Positions 33,380 to 42,005 are shown, counted from the first letter of the stretch. The stretch is DNA of 64,000 bases from Bacillota bacterium (GCA_023436585.1 JAEZIN010000002.1:248001-312000), one strand, 5' to 3'. Translations and numbers: made by a program. Notes: generated from the sequence alone by a model not told the origin.

Positions 33380-34506
33380 GGCGACACTCCCTCCCCTTCC
33401 CTGCTTAAGGAAAGTGCCTTCCGCACGCGGCGCCTTTCGCGGTTTTCCCGAAGGCCGCGCATAATCCCGCCCTGGGCGGCCATGAAGAAGATGATGATGG
33501 ACTGCACGATCAGCACAAGCTCGCTGGATATGCCTACATTCAGCTCCATGGCGCTGGAGCCGATCTTCAGTGCGCCGAAAAACAGGCTCATCAAAATAAT
33601 GCCCACCGGCTGATACCGCATGATCATGGCCACCAGCATCCCGTCAAAGTAATAGCCGGCGCTCAGCGATTCCACATAGCGGCGGTGTACGCCATAAATC
33701 TCCATCATGCCGACGATGCCGCACAGCGCGCCGGATAGCACCATGGCGCCGATGGCCAGCTTTCCGGCCGGGATGCCCATGTGCCGGGCGAAGCGGTTGT
33801 TTTGCCCGGTGAGCTTCATTTCATAGCCCCAGGTGGTGCGCGTCATCAGGTACCAGCAAAGTAGAGCCGCCCCGGCGGCGTAAAATATGCCCTGGGTCAG
33901 GTTGCTTAAAGGAATCAGCTTTTGAAACGCGAAGCCGGGATCAATGGAGGGCGTGCCGAAGGCAATGCCCTTTTCCGCTGTTTTCAGCGGGCCTACACCC
34001 AGGTATGTACAAAAGTAGATGGCGGCGGAGTTGAGCATGATGGTGGTGATCACCTCGCTCACGTTCCGCTTCACTTTCAGCACCGCCGGTATAAAGGCAT
34101 ACAGCCCGCCGGCCGCCATGGCCGAAAGGAGCGCCAGCGGGAGGGCGATGAAGGGGGATACGCCTTTGAGCGTATATCCCACGATGGCGGCAGCCATGCC
34201 GCCAAGATACAATTGGCCCTCCCCGCCCACGTTGAATATGCCGGCTTGGGCGGCCACGGACATGGCCAGGCCCGTAAGGCACAGAATGGCGGAGCGGGCC
34301 AGCGTATTGCCGATGGCCCTGGGGCTGCCCAAGGCGCCTTTCATCAGCGCGCCATAACCCGCCAGCGGATCCTTTCCGGTTAGCAGTATGATCACAGCCC
34401 CCAATAACAGCGCCAGCAGGACGCTGAAAAGCAGCGACAGCAAATATTCTCCGTTCCGCCGCGGCTTGCCCTTGAAGGAGAATACGGCTTTTATGAGCTC
34501 CTTCAT
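33376..34506 (-). CDS. ABC transporter permease, BMP/NupP-type
   Basis: A 376-residue membrane protein with an extended N-terminus and about ten helices (YufP/NupP type). The motif AGIFNVGGEGQLYLGGMAA near residues 87-105 corresponds to the cytoplasmic contact loop. It overlaps the ATPase gene upstream by 4 bases and the second permease downstream by 4 bases, so three genes are coupled in series. Confidence 0.9.
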   Translation of the reverse strand: MKELIKAVFSFKGKPRRNGEYLLSLLFSVLLALLLGAVIILLTGKDPLAGYGALMKGALGSPRAIGNTLARSAILCLTGLAMSVAAQAGIFNVGGEGQLYLGGMAAAIVGYTLKGVSPFIALPLALLSAMAAGGLYAFIPAVLKVKRNVSEVITTIMLNSAAIYFCTYLGVGPLKTAEKGIAFGTPSIDPGFAFQKLIPLSNLTQGIFYAAGAALLCWYLMTRTTWGYEMKLTGQNNRFARHMGIPAGKLAIGAMVLSGALCGIVGMMEIYGVHRRYVESLSAGYYFDGMLVAMIMRYQPVGIILMSLFFGALKIGSSAMELNVGISSELVLIVQSIIIFFMAAQGGIMRGLRENRERRRVRKALSLSREGEGVSP

Positions 34507-36038
34507 TCGCTTCCCTCCCCGCGGCGGCCGGTCATGTAATAGCCGATTTCCGATTTGTCAAATTGTCCGGCGGCAAACTCGCCGGTGATCTGCCCGTCAA
34601 AGAGGGTGATGATCCTGTCGGACAGGCGCAGCACCTCGTCCAGGTCGGCGCTGATGAGCAGTATGGCGCAGCCTTCCCGGCGTTTTTGCAAAATCATTTC
34701 GTGGATGAATGCCATGGCCCCGATGTCGATGCCGCGGGTGGGCTGGCAGATGAGCAGTACCTTGGCGTCGAAGGAAAATTCCCGCGCGGCCACCACCTTT
34801 TGCATATTGCCGCCGGATAACGATCCGGTCAGGGTATCGATGCCCGGCGCGCGTATGTCAAAGCGCTCCATCAGGGATTTGGCATAGGCCCGGATGGGCT
34901 TGCTTTTCAGATGAATTTTCAGCTTGGAAAACGGCTCCTGCCGCTGCTTGCCCGCCAGCAGGTTATCACTGACGGAAGCGGCAATGGAAACGCCGGATAA
35001 TATCCGGTCCTCGGGAATATGGCATACGCCAAGCTTGCGCACCATGGCCGGCGTCATGCGGGCGGTATCCTTGCCAAGGATGGTGATGCGCCCGCCGCGG
35101 ATGGGGATCAATTTCGCCAGCGCTTCCGCCAGCTCCTTCTGCCCGTTGCCCTCCACGGCGGCCACACCCAGGATCTCCCCGGCGTGCAAGGTGATGGATA
35201 CGCCTTTGAGGGCCGGCAGGCCCCGGCTGCTTAATACCTGCAATTCTTCCGCAATCAACAGCGGCGCGCCGGGCTCCCCGGCATGATAAAGGAGCTCTGT
35301 GATCATCTCCCGGCCCACCATCAGGGAGGCCAGCATGCGCTCATTCACCGAGGCGGTTTCATACACCCCCGCCAGCTTTCCGCCCCGCATAACGCCTACC
35401 CGGTCGGAGATGGCCATGACCTCGTACAGCTTGTGGGTGATTAAAATCACCGTCATGCCTTTTTCCTTCACCACGCGGCGCAAGACAGAAAACAACTCCT
35501 CCGTCTCCTGGGGCGTCAATACCGCGGTGGGCTCATCCAAAACCAGAATATCCGCGCCGCGGTGGAGCGTCTTTAATATCTCCACCCGCTGCTGCAGGCC
35601 CACGCCGATGTCCGCCACTTTGTCGTCGGGGTTTACGGTCAGGCCGTACTCGTCCGTGAGGTCAAGCACGGTCTGCCTTGCTTTGCGCTGGTCGTAAAAC
35701 AGGCCGTATTTGCGGGGCTCGCAGCTTAAAACTATGTTTTGCGCCACGGTAAAGGAAGGCACCAGCATAAAATGCTGGTGCACCATGCCCACGCCAAGCC
35801 GTATGGCATGGGCGGGGCTGTATTTTTGCATACGCTGCCCGCGGATGAATACCTCACCGGCCGTGGGTTCGTTCATGCCATAGAGGATGCGCATGAGGGT
35901 CGACTTGCCGGCGCCGTTCTCTCCCACCAGCGCAAAAACCTCCCCGGAGCGGATGGACAGGCTTACGTCATCGTTGGCCAATACGCCGGGGAACTGCATG
36001 GTGATATGGGAGAATGTGACGGCATCGGTGGATGGCAC
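34503..36038 (-). CDS. ABC transporter ATP-binding protein, two-domain, NupO/RbsA-type
   Basis: A protein of about 511 residues with two ABC domains. The first Walker A is VGENGAGKST, with signature GVGLQQRVEI and Walker B LVLDEPTAVLT. The second has the family's atypical P-loop (VEGNGQKE) with signature LSGGNMQKV. It energises the two permeases that follow. The start is uncertain: AGGAG sits right next to the ATG at 36044, so I prefer the GTG at 36038 (7 bases from AGGAG). Further upstream starts at 36062 and 36101 lack ribosome binding sites. A dispersed repeat region separates it from the binding-protein gene upstream. Confidence 0.92.
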   Translation of the reverse strand: MPSTDAVTFSHITMQFPGVLANDDVSLSIRSGEVFALVGENGAGKSTLMRILYGMNEPTAGEVFIRGQRMQKYSPAHAIRLGVGMVHQHFMLVPSFTVAQNIVLSCEPRKYGLFYDQRKARQTVLDLTDEYGLTVNPDDKVADIGVGLQQRVEILKTLHRGADILVLDEPTAVLTPQETEELFSVLRRVVKEKGMTVILITHKLYEVMAISDRVGVMRGGKLAGVYETASVNERMLASLMVGREMITELLYHAGEPGAPLLIAEELQVLSSRGLPALKGVSITLHAGEILGVAAVEGNGQKELAEALAKLIPIRGGRITILGKDTARMTPAMVRKLGVCHIPEDRILSGVSIAASVSDNLLAGKQRQEPFSKLKIHLKSKPIRAYAKSLMERFDIRAPGIDTLTGSLSGGNMQKVVAAREFSFDAKVLLICQPTRGIDIGAMAFIHEMILQKRREGCAILLISADLDEVLRLSDRIITLFDGQITGEFAAGQFDKSEIGYYMTGRRGEGSE

Positions 36039-36142
36039 GGTCATGCTCCTGTTCTTTGGCATGGGTGGGGAAATTGATACGCCGATAAGGAACAACGTCA
36101 TAGGGACGATGTAAACCGCTAGTCAATCTCGGTTTTGTATCC

Positions 36143-36176
36143 GGTGCATGCGGGCGATTAAAAATCGCCCCTACTC
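36143..36176 (-). repeat. Short GC hairpin repeat (GTAGGG family)
   Basis: GGGCGAT (36152-36158) and ATCGCCC (36164-36170) form a 7-bp hairpin flanked on the minus strand by GTAGGG and by GCATGCACC. The flanks match those of the hairpins at 51407 and 60876, so these are members of one dispersed family. Confidence 0.6.
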
Positions 36177-36218
36177 TGCCCATATTTAATAGTGAATCGT
36201 ATTATCTCTAATAATTAC

Positions 36219-36275
36219 GGGATTCCAAAGGGGCTTTGTCCCTTTGGTGGGAGTCCAGAGGGCAAAGCCCTCTGG
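36219..36275 (-). repeat. Tandem double-hairpin element directly after the bmpA stop
   Basis: Read on the minus strand, the bmpA stop codon is followed at once by CCAGAGGGC/GCCCTCTGG (36255-36275) and then by CCAAAGGG/CCCTTTGG, ending in AATCCC. The same arrangement follows kdgF at 52983. It may act as a 3' protective element within the transporter operon, allowing more binding protein than permease. Confidence 0.65.
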
Positions 36276-37259
36276 TCACCTGGTTGTGTCTACCACGATC
36301 TTGCGGCTGATGATCAGCTGCTTGATATTCTCCACTTCGGCCTTCAGTTCATCCGACACCTGCTGCGTCATCTCGGGAGTGCCGTAGCCGATATCGATAA
36401 AGCCGCTCTTCATGTCGGCCAGCCAGGCGGTGCCGCCCTTCCAAACCTTGTTCACCATATCGTCCTTAATGGCGGCATAAATGGACAGGCCCACGTTCTT
36501 TTTCATGGAGGCGATGATCACGTCCGGGTTGATGTATTTCTGGTCGGCATCCACGCCGATGGCATACTTGCCCACCTGCTTGGCGGCTTCAAACACGCCC
36601 TCGCCGGTTTTTCCGGCCACCGCGAACACAATGTCACTACCGCGGCCGAACAGCGTCAGTGCGCATTCCTTGCCCTTGGAAGGGTCTTCATACGTTCCGG
36701 CATAAATGGAATCCACTATCACACCAGGGTTGGCATACTTGGCGCCCTGGGCATAGCCCACCAGGAAATCGTTGATAACGGGATCATCCATGCCACCCAC
36801 GGTGCCTACGCGGTTGGTCTTGGTCATTTTGCCGGCCACATAACCCACCAGGAAGGAACCCTCGTTGGCGGTGTAGGGGATGCTCAACAGGTTCGGAATG
36901 CCTTCCAGTTCCTGATCCACATATATAAATTTCACATTGGGCATGGCGGGCGCCACTTCCTGCAGCCCGTCGTAGAACTGCCAGCCCACGGCCACCACAT
37001 AATCGCTGATCTCCGCGGCGGATATCAATTGGGAAGATAACAGCGCCTGGTCTTCCTTGCATTCGATGACGCGGCCATCGACGCCATATTCGGTGATGAG
37101 CATCTGCAGGCCTTCATACGCGGAATCGTAGAAGGAACGGTCACCCAGGCCGCCGGCCACGACGACGGTAACGGTCACAGGCTCCGCGGTTTGGGCCAAC
37201 GCCGGGATAGCGGACACCGCCAGCAAAAGGGAAAGCAGCAGTGCAGCAATACGTTTCAT
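36276..37259 (-). CDS. BMP-family ABC transporter substrate-binding protein
   Basis: A 327-residue protein with a signal peptide ending in ALAQ (residues about 1-22) and no lipobox cysteine. The mature part is BMP/PnrA-like (VVAGGLGDRSFYDSAYEGLQ, GYVAGKMTKTNRVGTVGGMD, GVDADQKYINPDVIIASMKK), a purine-nucleoside or related binding protein. It is the first gene of the importer operon; the ATPase starts about 240 bases downstream past hairpin repeats. AAGGAGG precedes the ATG at 37259. Confidence 0.92.
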   Translation of the reverse strand: MKRIAALLLSLLLAVSAIPALAQTAEPVTVTVVVAGGLGDRSFYDSAYEGLQMLITEYGVDGRVIECKEDQALLSSQLISAAEISDYVVAVGWQFYDGLQEVAPAMPNVKFIYVDQELEGIPNLLSIPYTANEGSFLVGYVAGKMTKTNRVGTVGGMDDPVINDFLVGYAQGAKYANPGVIVDSIYAGTYEDPSKGKECALTLFGRGSDIVFAVAGKTGEGVFEAAKQVGKYAIGVDADQKYINPDVIIASMKKNVGLSIYAAIKDDMVNKVWKGGTAWLADMKSGFIDIGYGTPEMTQQVSDELKAEVENIKQLIISRKIVVDTTR

Positions 37260-37305
37260 GGGGAATCCTCCTTCAAATTGGTACCCGTCTATCTGGCCCG
37301 GGCGC

Positions 37306-37334
37306 TTGCGCGGCATGCCTTAAGCCAGTATAAT
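37306..37334 (+). promoter_or_regulatory. Promoter of the NAD(P)H oxidoreductase gene
   Basis: TTGCGC (37306-37311), a 17-base spacer and TATAAT (37329-37334), about 38 bases before the TTG start at 37372. Confidence 0.6.
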
Positions 37335-37371
37335 GATTATAGCATATTCATGGCAAAGGGGATAGGATAAT

Positions 37372-37965
37372 TTGGGCCTGCTGTGCATCGATGCCTGTGC
37401 CAGGGAACGGTCCGTATCCAGGACATGGCAACTGGCGGATGCCTTTTTGCAGGAGTATGCCAGGGCTTTTCCGCATTCCCCCATCACCGTGCTCCGGCTT
37501 GCGGAAGAAAAATTGACGCCCTTTTTGCACGAGGATGTGCTTTATCGTGAATCGCTCATTGACCGCGGAGATTTTGGCCATCCCATGTTCCGCTGGGCCA
37601 GGGAATTTGCGGCCGCCGATCATATCGCGGTGGCGGCACCTTACTGGGACCTGTCCTTTCCGGCCATATTGAAGGTATATATCGAAAATATATTTGTGCG
37701 TAACCTCACCTTCCAGTATACTGTAGAGGGTGAGCCGCGAGGCTTGTGCCGTGGCAAAAGGCTGTTGTACGTGACTACTGCCGGCAGCCCCATCGGCGGG
37801 GATGACTGGGGTTTTGGGTACATCCGCGCCGCCGTCCGGCTCCTTGGCGTAAAGGAGTTTGACCGCGTATCCGCCGAGGGCATCGATATTAAGGGCCGGG
37901 ATGTACAGGCCATTATGGAAAAGGCCATCGACCAGGCCCGGCAGGCAGCATGGAAATTTAGCTGA
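37372..37965 (+). CDS. Flavodoxin-fold NAD(P)H dehydrogenase / azoreductase-like protein
   Basis: A 197-residue protein of the NQO/AzoR family. The N-terminal LLCIDACARERSVSRT holds the FMN phosphate loop. AAPYWDLSFPAILKVYIENI is the hallmark segment around the isoalloxazine, and TTAGSPIGGDDWGFGYI is the second FMN contact. It reduces quinones or related electrophiles with NAD(P)H. The start is a TTG at 37372; the ribosome binding site is weak. The alsE gene follows 105 bases later. Confidence 0.88.
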   Translation: MGLLCIDACARERSVSRTWQLADAFLQEYARAFPHSPITVLRLAEEKLTPFLHEDVLYRESLIDRGDFGHPMFRWAREFAAADHIAVAAPYWDLSFPAILKVYIENIFVRNLTFQYTVEGEPRGLCRGKRLLYVTTAGSPIGGDDWGFGYIRAAVRLLGVKEFDRVSAEGIDIKGRDVQAIMEKAIDQARQAAWKFS

Positions 37966-38070
37966 TCCGATGTCCGAAAGTCCAGGCCCATCGGAAGGCC
38001 CTGATCATGCCCGAGGACACGAAACCTTATCGTCCTAGTAAAAGAGTTAATAAAAAGGAGACGTAAATCA

Positions 38071-38748
38071 ATGAAACCTCAATTTGCCGTATCCTTAATG
38101 TGCATGGATTTTTTGAACATCCGTGAGCAGCTGGACATCCTGAACCGCAGGGCGGATTATTACCATATCGATCTTATGGACGGACACTTTTGCAAAAACA
38201 TCACGCTCTCCCCCGATATCGTGACGGCGATTTCCCGCGCCGCCACGCTGCCCATGGATGCCCATTTGATGGCCACCACCCCCAACGACTGGCTGGAGCC
38301 CATGGCAAAGGCCGGGGCGAAGATCATCTCCCCCCATGCCGAAACCATCAACACCGACGCCTTTAGGGTGCTTACCCGCATCGAGCAGCTTGGCTGCAAG
38401 AAGGGCGTCGTACTAAACCCCGCCACGCCGCTTGACTTCATCCGACATTATATCGGCCGGCTGGACATACTCACCATCATGACGGTGGACGTGGGCTATG
38501 CCGGCCAGGCATTTATTCCCGAGATGCTGGAGAAGATTGAAGAGGCGGCAAATTTCCGGGAGAAGCACGGCTACCATTACCTCATCCAGGTTGATGGCTC
38601 ATGCAATGCCCGCACCTACAAGCGGCTGAATGATGCCGGTACGGATATCTATGTCATGGGCTCTTCCGGGCTGTTCGGCCTGTCCAGTGACCTGAACGAA
38701 GCCTACGATAAAATGCTGGCCGATTTTCATAGGGAAACGGGAAGATAG
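38071..38748 (+). CDS. alsE: D-allulose-6-phosphate 3-epimerase
   Basis: A 225-residue ribulose-phosphate-3-epimerase-fold TIM barrel most like AlsE. Catalytic elements: HIDLMDGHF (Asp, metal), the MDAHLMATTP histidine, and MTVDVGYAGQAFIPEML, where the metal-binding Asp of the Rpe family sits. QVDGSCNARTY replaces the Rpe VDGGI loop, which is typical of AlsE. It converts D-allulose-6-phosphate to fructose-6-phosphate. AAAGGAG precedes the ATG. The kinase gene follows immediately, matching the als order of E. coli. Confidence 0.9.
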   Translation: MKPQFAVSLMCMDFLNIREQLDILNRRADYYHIDLMDGHFCKNITLSPDIVTAISRAATLPMDAHLMATTPNDWLEPMAKAGAKIISPHAETINTDAFRVLTRIEQLGCKKGVVLNPATPLDFIRHYIGRLDILTIMTVDVGYAGQAFIPEMLEKIEEAANFREKHGYHYLIQVDGSCNARTYKRLNDAGTDIYVMGSSGLFGLSSDLNEAYDKMLADFHRETGR

Positions 38749-38775
38749 CATTAAAGCACCGGAGGTCTGTCTGAC

Positions 38776-39672
38776 ATGCACACCACCGTTCTGGGCATAG
38801 ATATAGGCGGAACCCACCTGCGGCTGGGCCTGACCGGGGAGGATTACTCCCTTTCCGGCTTTGAAATGGCGTCCAGCACCTTTTTAAGCGGTGATGACGC
38901 GCCATACCGCCTGGCGGACTTTATCCGCGATTATCTGAAAAGGTCGGGCAGCACGCCCAAGGCCGTATCCATCGGCTTTCCTTCCACGCTGGACCGGGCC
39001 AGAAGGCGGCTTTTGTCCACCCCCAACATCGCGGGCCTCAACGATGTCCCCATGGCGGATATATTGCAGGAACAATTGAACATCCCCGTATTTATTGACC
39101 GGGATGTGAACCTTTTGTTCCTGTACGACTGCCATCATTTTGGCCTGACGGGCGGCATCATTCTGGGCTGCTACATTGGCACGGGCCTGGGCAACGTGAT
39201 CTCTATCGGCGGCGAGATCCTTATCGGCAAAAACGGCGTGGCGGCGGAGCTGGGCCATATCCCTGCCTGGGGGCGCCAGGAGGAATGCCCCTGCGGAAAC
39301 AGGGGCTGCGTGGAAATGTATGCTTCAGGCAAGCACTTAAGGGAGCTTTGCGACACGCATTTTCCAGGCACGCCGCTGGGCGAACTATTCCTGCGACATG
39401 GCGGCCATGAAGTGATACAGGCGTATGTGGACGGCCTGTCGATCCCCATCGCCACGGAAATCAACCTGATGGACCCGGACTATGTGCTGCTGGGCGGCGG
39501 CGTGCTGCAAATGGAAGGCTTCCCCCGGCCGTATCTGGAGCAGTGCATCTTGCGCCACACCCGCAAGCCCTTTCCTGCGGAAGGCCTGCAGTTGCGGTAT
39601 TCCCAAAAAGCCCAGGAAAACGGCGTCATCGGCGCGGCGATCAGGGCTTTGAGGGAATTGAAGAAAGCTTGA
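38776..39672 (+). CDS. alsK: ROK-family sugar kinase, probable D-allose kinase
   Basis: A 298-residue ROK kinase. GIDIGGTHLRLGL is the phosphate-1 motif, DRDVNLLFLYD supplies the catalytic Asp region, and CPCGNRGCVEMYASG is the ROK zinc motif. It lies 27 bases after alsE. AlsK in E. coli phosphorylates allose at C6, and the pairing with alsE supports that role. No allose-specific transporter or isomerase (alsI/rpiB) is in the window, so the function is inferred from context. Confidence 0.85.
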   Translation: MHTTVLGIDIGGTHLRLGLTGEDYSLSGFEMASSTFLSGDDAPYRLADFIRDYLKRSGSTPKAVSIGFPSTLDRARRRLLSTPNIAGLNDVPMADILQEQLNIPVFIDRDVNLLFLYDCHHFGLTGGIILGCYIGTGLGNVISIGGEILIGKNGVAAELGHIPAWGRQEECPCGNRGCVEMYASGKHLRELCDTHFPGTPLGELFLRHGGHEVIQAYVDGLSIPIATEINLMDPDYVLLGGGVLQMEGFPRPYLEQCILRHTRKPFPAEGLQLRYSQKAQENGVIGAAIRALRELKKA

Positions 39673-39798
39673 TGATATACGTGATAATGACATGAAGTAC
39701 TACCAGTTCGCAGCCAAGGGCAATTGCAGCCGGTGGCATACAGGCAGATATATAATTAAAACAGCACTTACAGCGCCAGGGAATTTCCATTCATCCAC

Positions 39799-39827
39799 TT
39801 GACAAAGAGCGGAGGATTGTATAAAAT
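39799..39827 (+). promoter_or_regulatory. Consensus sigma-A promoter of the DUF3793-flavodoxin operon
   Basis: TTGACA (39799-39804), a 17-base spacer and TAAAAT (39822-39827). It is one of the best promoters in the window. An inverted repeat lies on the expected transcription start. Confidence 0.78.
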
Positions 39828-39834
39828 GTAATTT

Positions 39835-39877
39835 GTTAGCTACAACTAACCACTGGTGAGACTAACGAACATCGTTA
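39835..39877. promoter_or_regulatory. Candidate metalloregulator (DtxR-type) operator
   Basis: GTTAG (39835-39839) and CTAAC (39846-39850) are inverted arms with a 6-base centre, covering the start region of the promoter. A second dyad (TAACGA and TCGTTA) lies at 39863-39877. TTAG...CTAA is the core of DtxR/IdeR iron boxes. A related palindrome precedes the second flavodoxin gene. The regulator itself is not in the window. Confidence 0.5.
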
Positions 39878-39945
39878 ATCCAGCAATGGATTCTTTTTTT
39901 CTCCGCAAGTTAGCTTTGGATAACTCCCAGGGAAGGAGGCAAAGT

Positions 39946-40506
39946 ATGGCAGAAAGCCTCAATCATTTGGTAGTGACACACTGCGCCCCCACGCTGATGG
40001 GTATGAAGGCCGGGAACATGTTCTCGCTGAAAAGGGGCGCATTTGGGGCCAGTGAGGAAAAGCTGCAGGCCATCCTGAATATGCTGCGGGAAAACGGCCT
40101 GTGCGCCAGGGTATTTCACACCCCATGGGATGCGTCGCTTATATACCTGTATCGCAGGAATTTGTTGCAGGAGAATCTCTCCCATCCTCTTTCCAGATTG
40201 CTCCTTTTATCCCTTCACTATCACGGCCGGGATGCGGAGGAACTGGTGGCGCAGCTTGGCCAGCGCATGGAAGAAAACGTATCATTCCCCCATGAAATCG
40301 GGCTGTTTCTGAGATATCCGCCAGAGGATGTGGCAAGCTTTGTCAAGCATAAGGGAGCCGGCTGCAAGATAAGCGGATGCTGGAAGGTGTATGGCGATGT
40401 GGGAAAGGCCAGGATGTTGTTTGACTTGTACTCCTCCTGCCGCCATGCCTGCCTGCAGTGTTTAAAGTGCGGCATGACGCTCATTGAGGTGGCAAAGGCA
40501 GTATAA
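39946..40506 (+). CDS. DUF3793 family protein
   Basis: A 186-residue soluble protein of unknown function matching DUF3793 in composition and size: CAPTLMGMKAGNMFSL near the N-terminus, a mid LLLSLHYHGRD helix, and a C-terminal cysteine-rich segment (SSCRHACLQCLKCGMTLIE). HEIGLFLRYPPEDV is conserved in the family, which often sits beside flavodoxins and ferrous-iron genes. It is followed by a flavodoxin gene 19 bases downstream. AAGGAGG precedes the ATG at 39946. The cysteines could bind metal or a cluster. Confidence 0.82.
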   Translation: MAESLNHLVVTHCAPTLMGMKAGNMFSLKRGAFGASEEKLQAILNMLRENGLCARVFHTPWDASLIYLYRRNLLQENLSHPLSRLLLLSLHYHGRDAEELVAQLGQRMEENVSFPHEIGLFLRYPPEDVASFVKHKGAGCKISGCWKVYGDVGKARMLFDLYSSCRHACLQCLKCGMTLIEVAKAV

Positions 40507-40525
40507 ACAGGAAAGGATGAACTGT

Positions 40526-40957
40526 ATGGACAAAGCTATTTTGGTATTCTGGAGTGGCACCGGCAACACGGAGGCAATGGCGGAAAGCATCGCCAAGGGC
40601 ATAAAGGGCACGGGGGCGGAGCTGAAATACCTGCAAGTGTCCGATGCGGAAGCAGGACAGGCGGCATCCTATGACAGTATCCTGCTGGGCTGCCCGGCTA
40701 TGGGGGCGGAGGTGCTGGAGGAAAGCGAGTTCGAACCCTTCTTTATGGAGCTTGAACCCATGCTTTCCGGAAAACGGGTGGCGCTGTTCGGCTCCTACGG
40801 CTGGGGGGACGGCGAATGGATGCGCCTGTGGGAAGGCAGGGTCAAAGACGCCGGTGCCGCCCTGTTTGAGAGCGGGCTGATCCTCAACGAAGCACCCGAC
40901 AGCCAGGGTCTTGCGGATTGCGAAGCCTTTGGACAACGGTTCGCCCGGAATGGCTAA
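40526..40957 (+). CDS. Flavodoxin
   Basis: A 143-residue short-chain flavodoxin, a one-electron carrier that replaces ferredoxin when iron is scarce. The FMN phosphate loop is FWSGTGNTEAMAE (residues about 7-19). GCPAMGAEVLEESEFEPF is the first flavin loop, and GSYGWGDGEWMRLWEGR the second. It is paralogous to the flavodoxin at 41075. The start at 40526 follows AAAGGA at 8 bases. Confidence 0.94.
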   Translation: MDKAILVFWSGTGNTEAMAESIAKGIKGTGAELKYLQVSDAEAGQAASYDSILLGCPAMGAEVLEESEFEPFFMELEPMLSGKRVALFGSYGWGDGEWMRLWEGRVKDAGAALFESGLILNEAPDSQGLADCEAFGQRFARNG

Positions 40958-41033
40958 AAGCTGCTTGACATTGGATGCGATGAACCAAGTATGTATGCTA
41001 TCTTGATTCAAAACCAACGAAGCGGTTTATTTA

Positions 41034-41055
41034 TATAATAGTTAGCTAAAGCTAA
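41034..41055 (+). promoter_or_regulatory. -10 element and palindrome before the second flavodoxin
   Basis: TATAAT (41034-41039) is followed at once by TTAGCT-AA-AGCTAA (41042-41055), a perfect 14-bp palindrome. It resembles the dyad at 39835. The -35 element is not clear, suggesting a regulated or weak promoter. Confidence 0.55.
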
Positions 41056-41074
41056 TCGCAAAGGAGGAATACCC

Positions 41075-41503
41075 ATGAGCAAAGCGGTAATCGCCTATTG
41101 GAGCGGCACTGGCAATACACAGGTCATGGCGGATGCCATAGCCAAAGGGCTGCGGGACGCGGGCGCGCATGTAGACGAATTCTCAGTATCCAAAACCACC
41201 GCGGCGGCAGTAGCCGCCTATGACAATATTCTCCTGGGATGCCCCTCCATGAGCGGGGAGCTGCTGGAGGAATGGGAGTTTGAGCCCTTCTTTCTAGAAT
41301 TGAGGCCACTGCTTTCCGGCAAGAAGGTGGGCTTGTTCGGTTCCTTCGGATGGGGTGACGGGGAATGGATGCGCAACTGGCAGGACCATATCCTCTTCGC
41401 CGGCGCTACGCTGTTTGAGGACGGCCTGGTGCTCAACGAAAAGCCGGATGATGCCGGGATCAAGGTCTGCGAAGCCTTCGGGAAACGGTTTGCGGAGAAC
41501 TGA
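41075..41503 (+). CDS. Flavodoxin, second copy
   Basis: A 142-residue flavodoxin paralogous to the preceding one. The FMN loops are YWSGTGNTQVMADA, GCPSMSGELLEEWEFEPF and GSFGWGDGEWMRNW. AAAGGAGG precedes the ATG at 41075. It has its own promoter region with a palindrome and a terminator. It is likely induced together with the first copy, perhaps under low iron. Confidence 0.94.
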   Translation: MSKAVIAYWSGTGNTQVMADAIAKGLRDAGAHVDEFSVSKTTAAAVAAYDNILLGCPSMSGELLEEWEFEPFFLELRPLLSGKKVGLFGSFGWGDGEWMRNWQDHILFAGATLFEDGLVLNEKPDDAGIKVCEAFGKRFAEN

Positions 41504-41521
41504 ATCAAAGTAAGCATCAAG

Positions 41522-41548
41522 CCCGCCGGAGAAAAACCGGCGGGTTTT
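41522..41548 (+). terminator. Terminator of the second flavodoxin gene
   Basis: CCCGCCGG (41522-41529) and CCGGCGGG (41537-41544) stem with a 7-base loop, then TTTTATT. It touches the stop codon of the convergent gene at 41547. Confidence 0.85.
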
Positions 41549-41948
41549 ATTGTACAAGCCACATTTTCGCCTGCTCGTAATCTGCAAAAAATTCGCAAAC
41601 GAACCGGGCGGGCGGGTCCATATCGCGGAGCAGACGCTGGAACAACCGCCTGCCCCTTAAGTTCAGCCCTACCACAGCCACCTTCTTTTGATGCTGTCCG
41701 GGGCTGTTCATTTGCCGCAGTATGCTTAGCGCCATCTCCTTATCCAACATTGTATCCTTCAAATGAACCGCTGTTTGGGAAGGTGCGGATGGTTTTGCAA
41801 GGGCTTCCATATCCCGCGCAAACTTCTCCATCACCAATGCTTTGTGCTGATGCAGCCCATCGAGCTGTATAAAAAAGATTTCCCCGCCGCCATAGAACAT
41901 GGCGAAGGATTCCCGCACAATAAGCTTTTCCTCAACGTCCGTTTTCAC
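41547..41948 (-). CDS. Small conserved protein, possible STAS/SpoIIAA-like fold
   Basis: A protein of about 133 residues. The N-terminal half is a beta-rich segment (SFAMFYGGGEIFFIQLDGLH) and the C-terminal half ends in KKVAVVGLNLRGRRLFQRLL followed by FFADYEQAKMWLV. That ending recalls the STAS/SpoIIAA family, where EAxxWL closes the fold. This is a resemblance only. The start GTG at 41948 follows GGGAGAG; an upstream GTG at 41978 has no ribosome binding site. The function is unknown. It could be co-transcribed with the AraC gene just upstream (57-base gap). Confidence 0.6.
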   Translation of the reverse strand: MKTDVEEKLIVRESFAMFYGGGEIFFIQLDGLHQHKALVMEKFARDMEALAKPSAPSQTAVHLKDTMLDKEMALSILRQMNSPGQHQKKVAVVGLNLRGRRLFQRLLRDMDPPARFVCEFFADYEQAKMWLVQ

Positions 41949-42005
41949 GGTATCTCTCCCGTTCCTAACGTCTTTCACTGCCTGTTCAGCGTTCTTCCCG
42001 CTTTG

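Noticed and set aside
37966..38070. Riboswitch in the alsE leader
   Set aside because: A CCGATG/CATCGG hairpin is present, but no known riboswitch core could be recognised and the leader is short.
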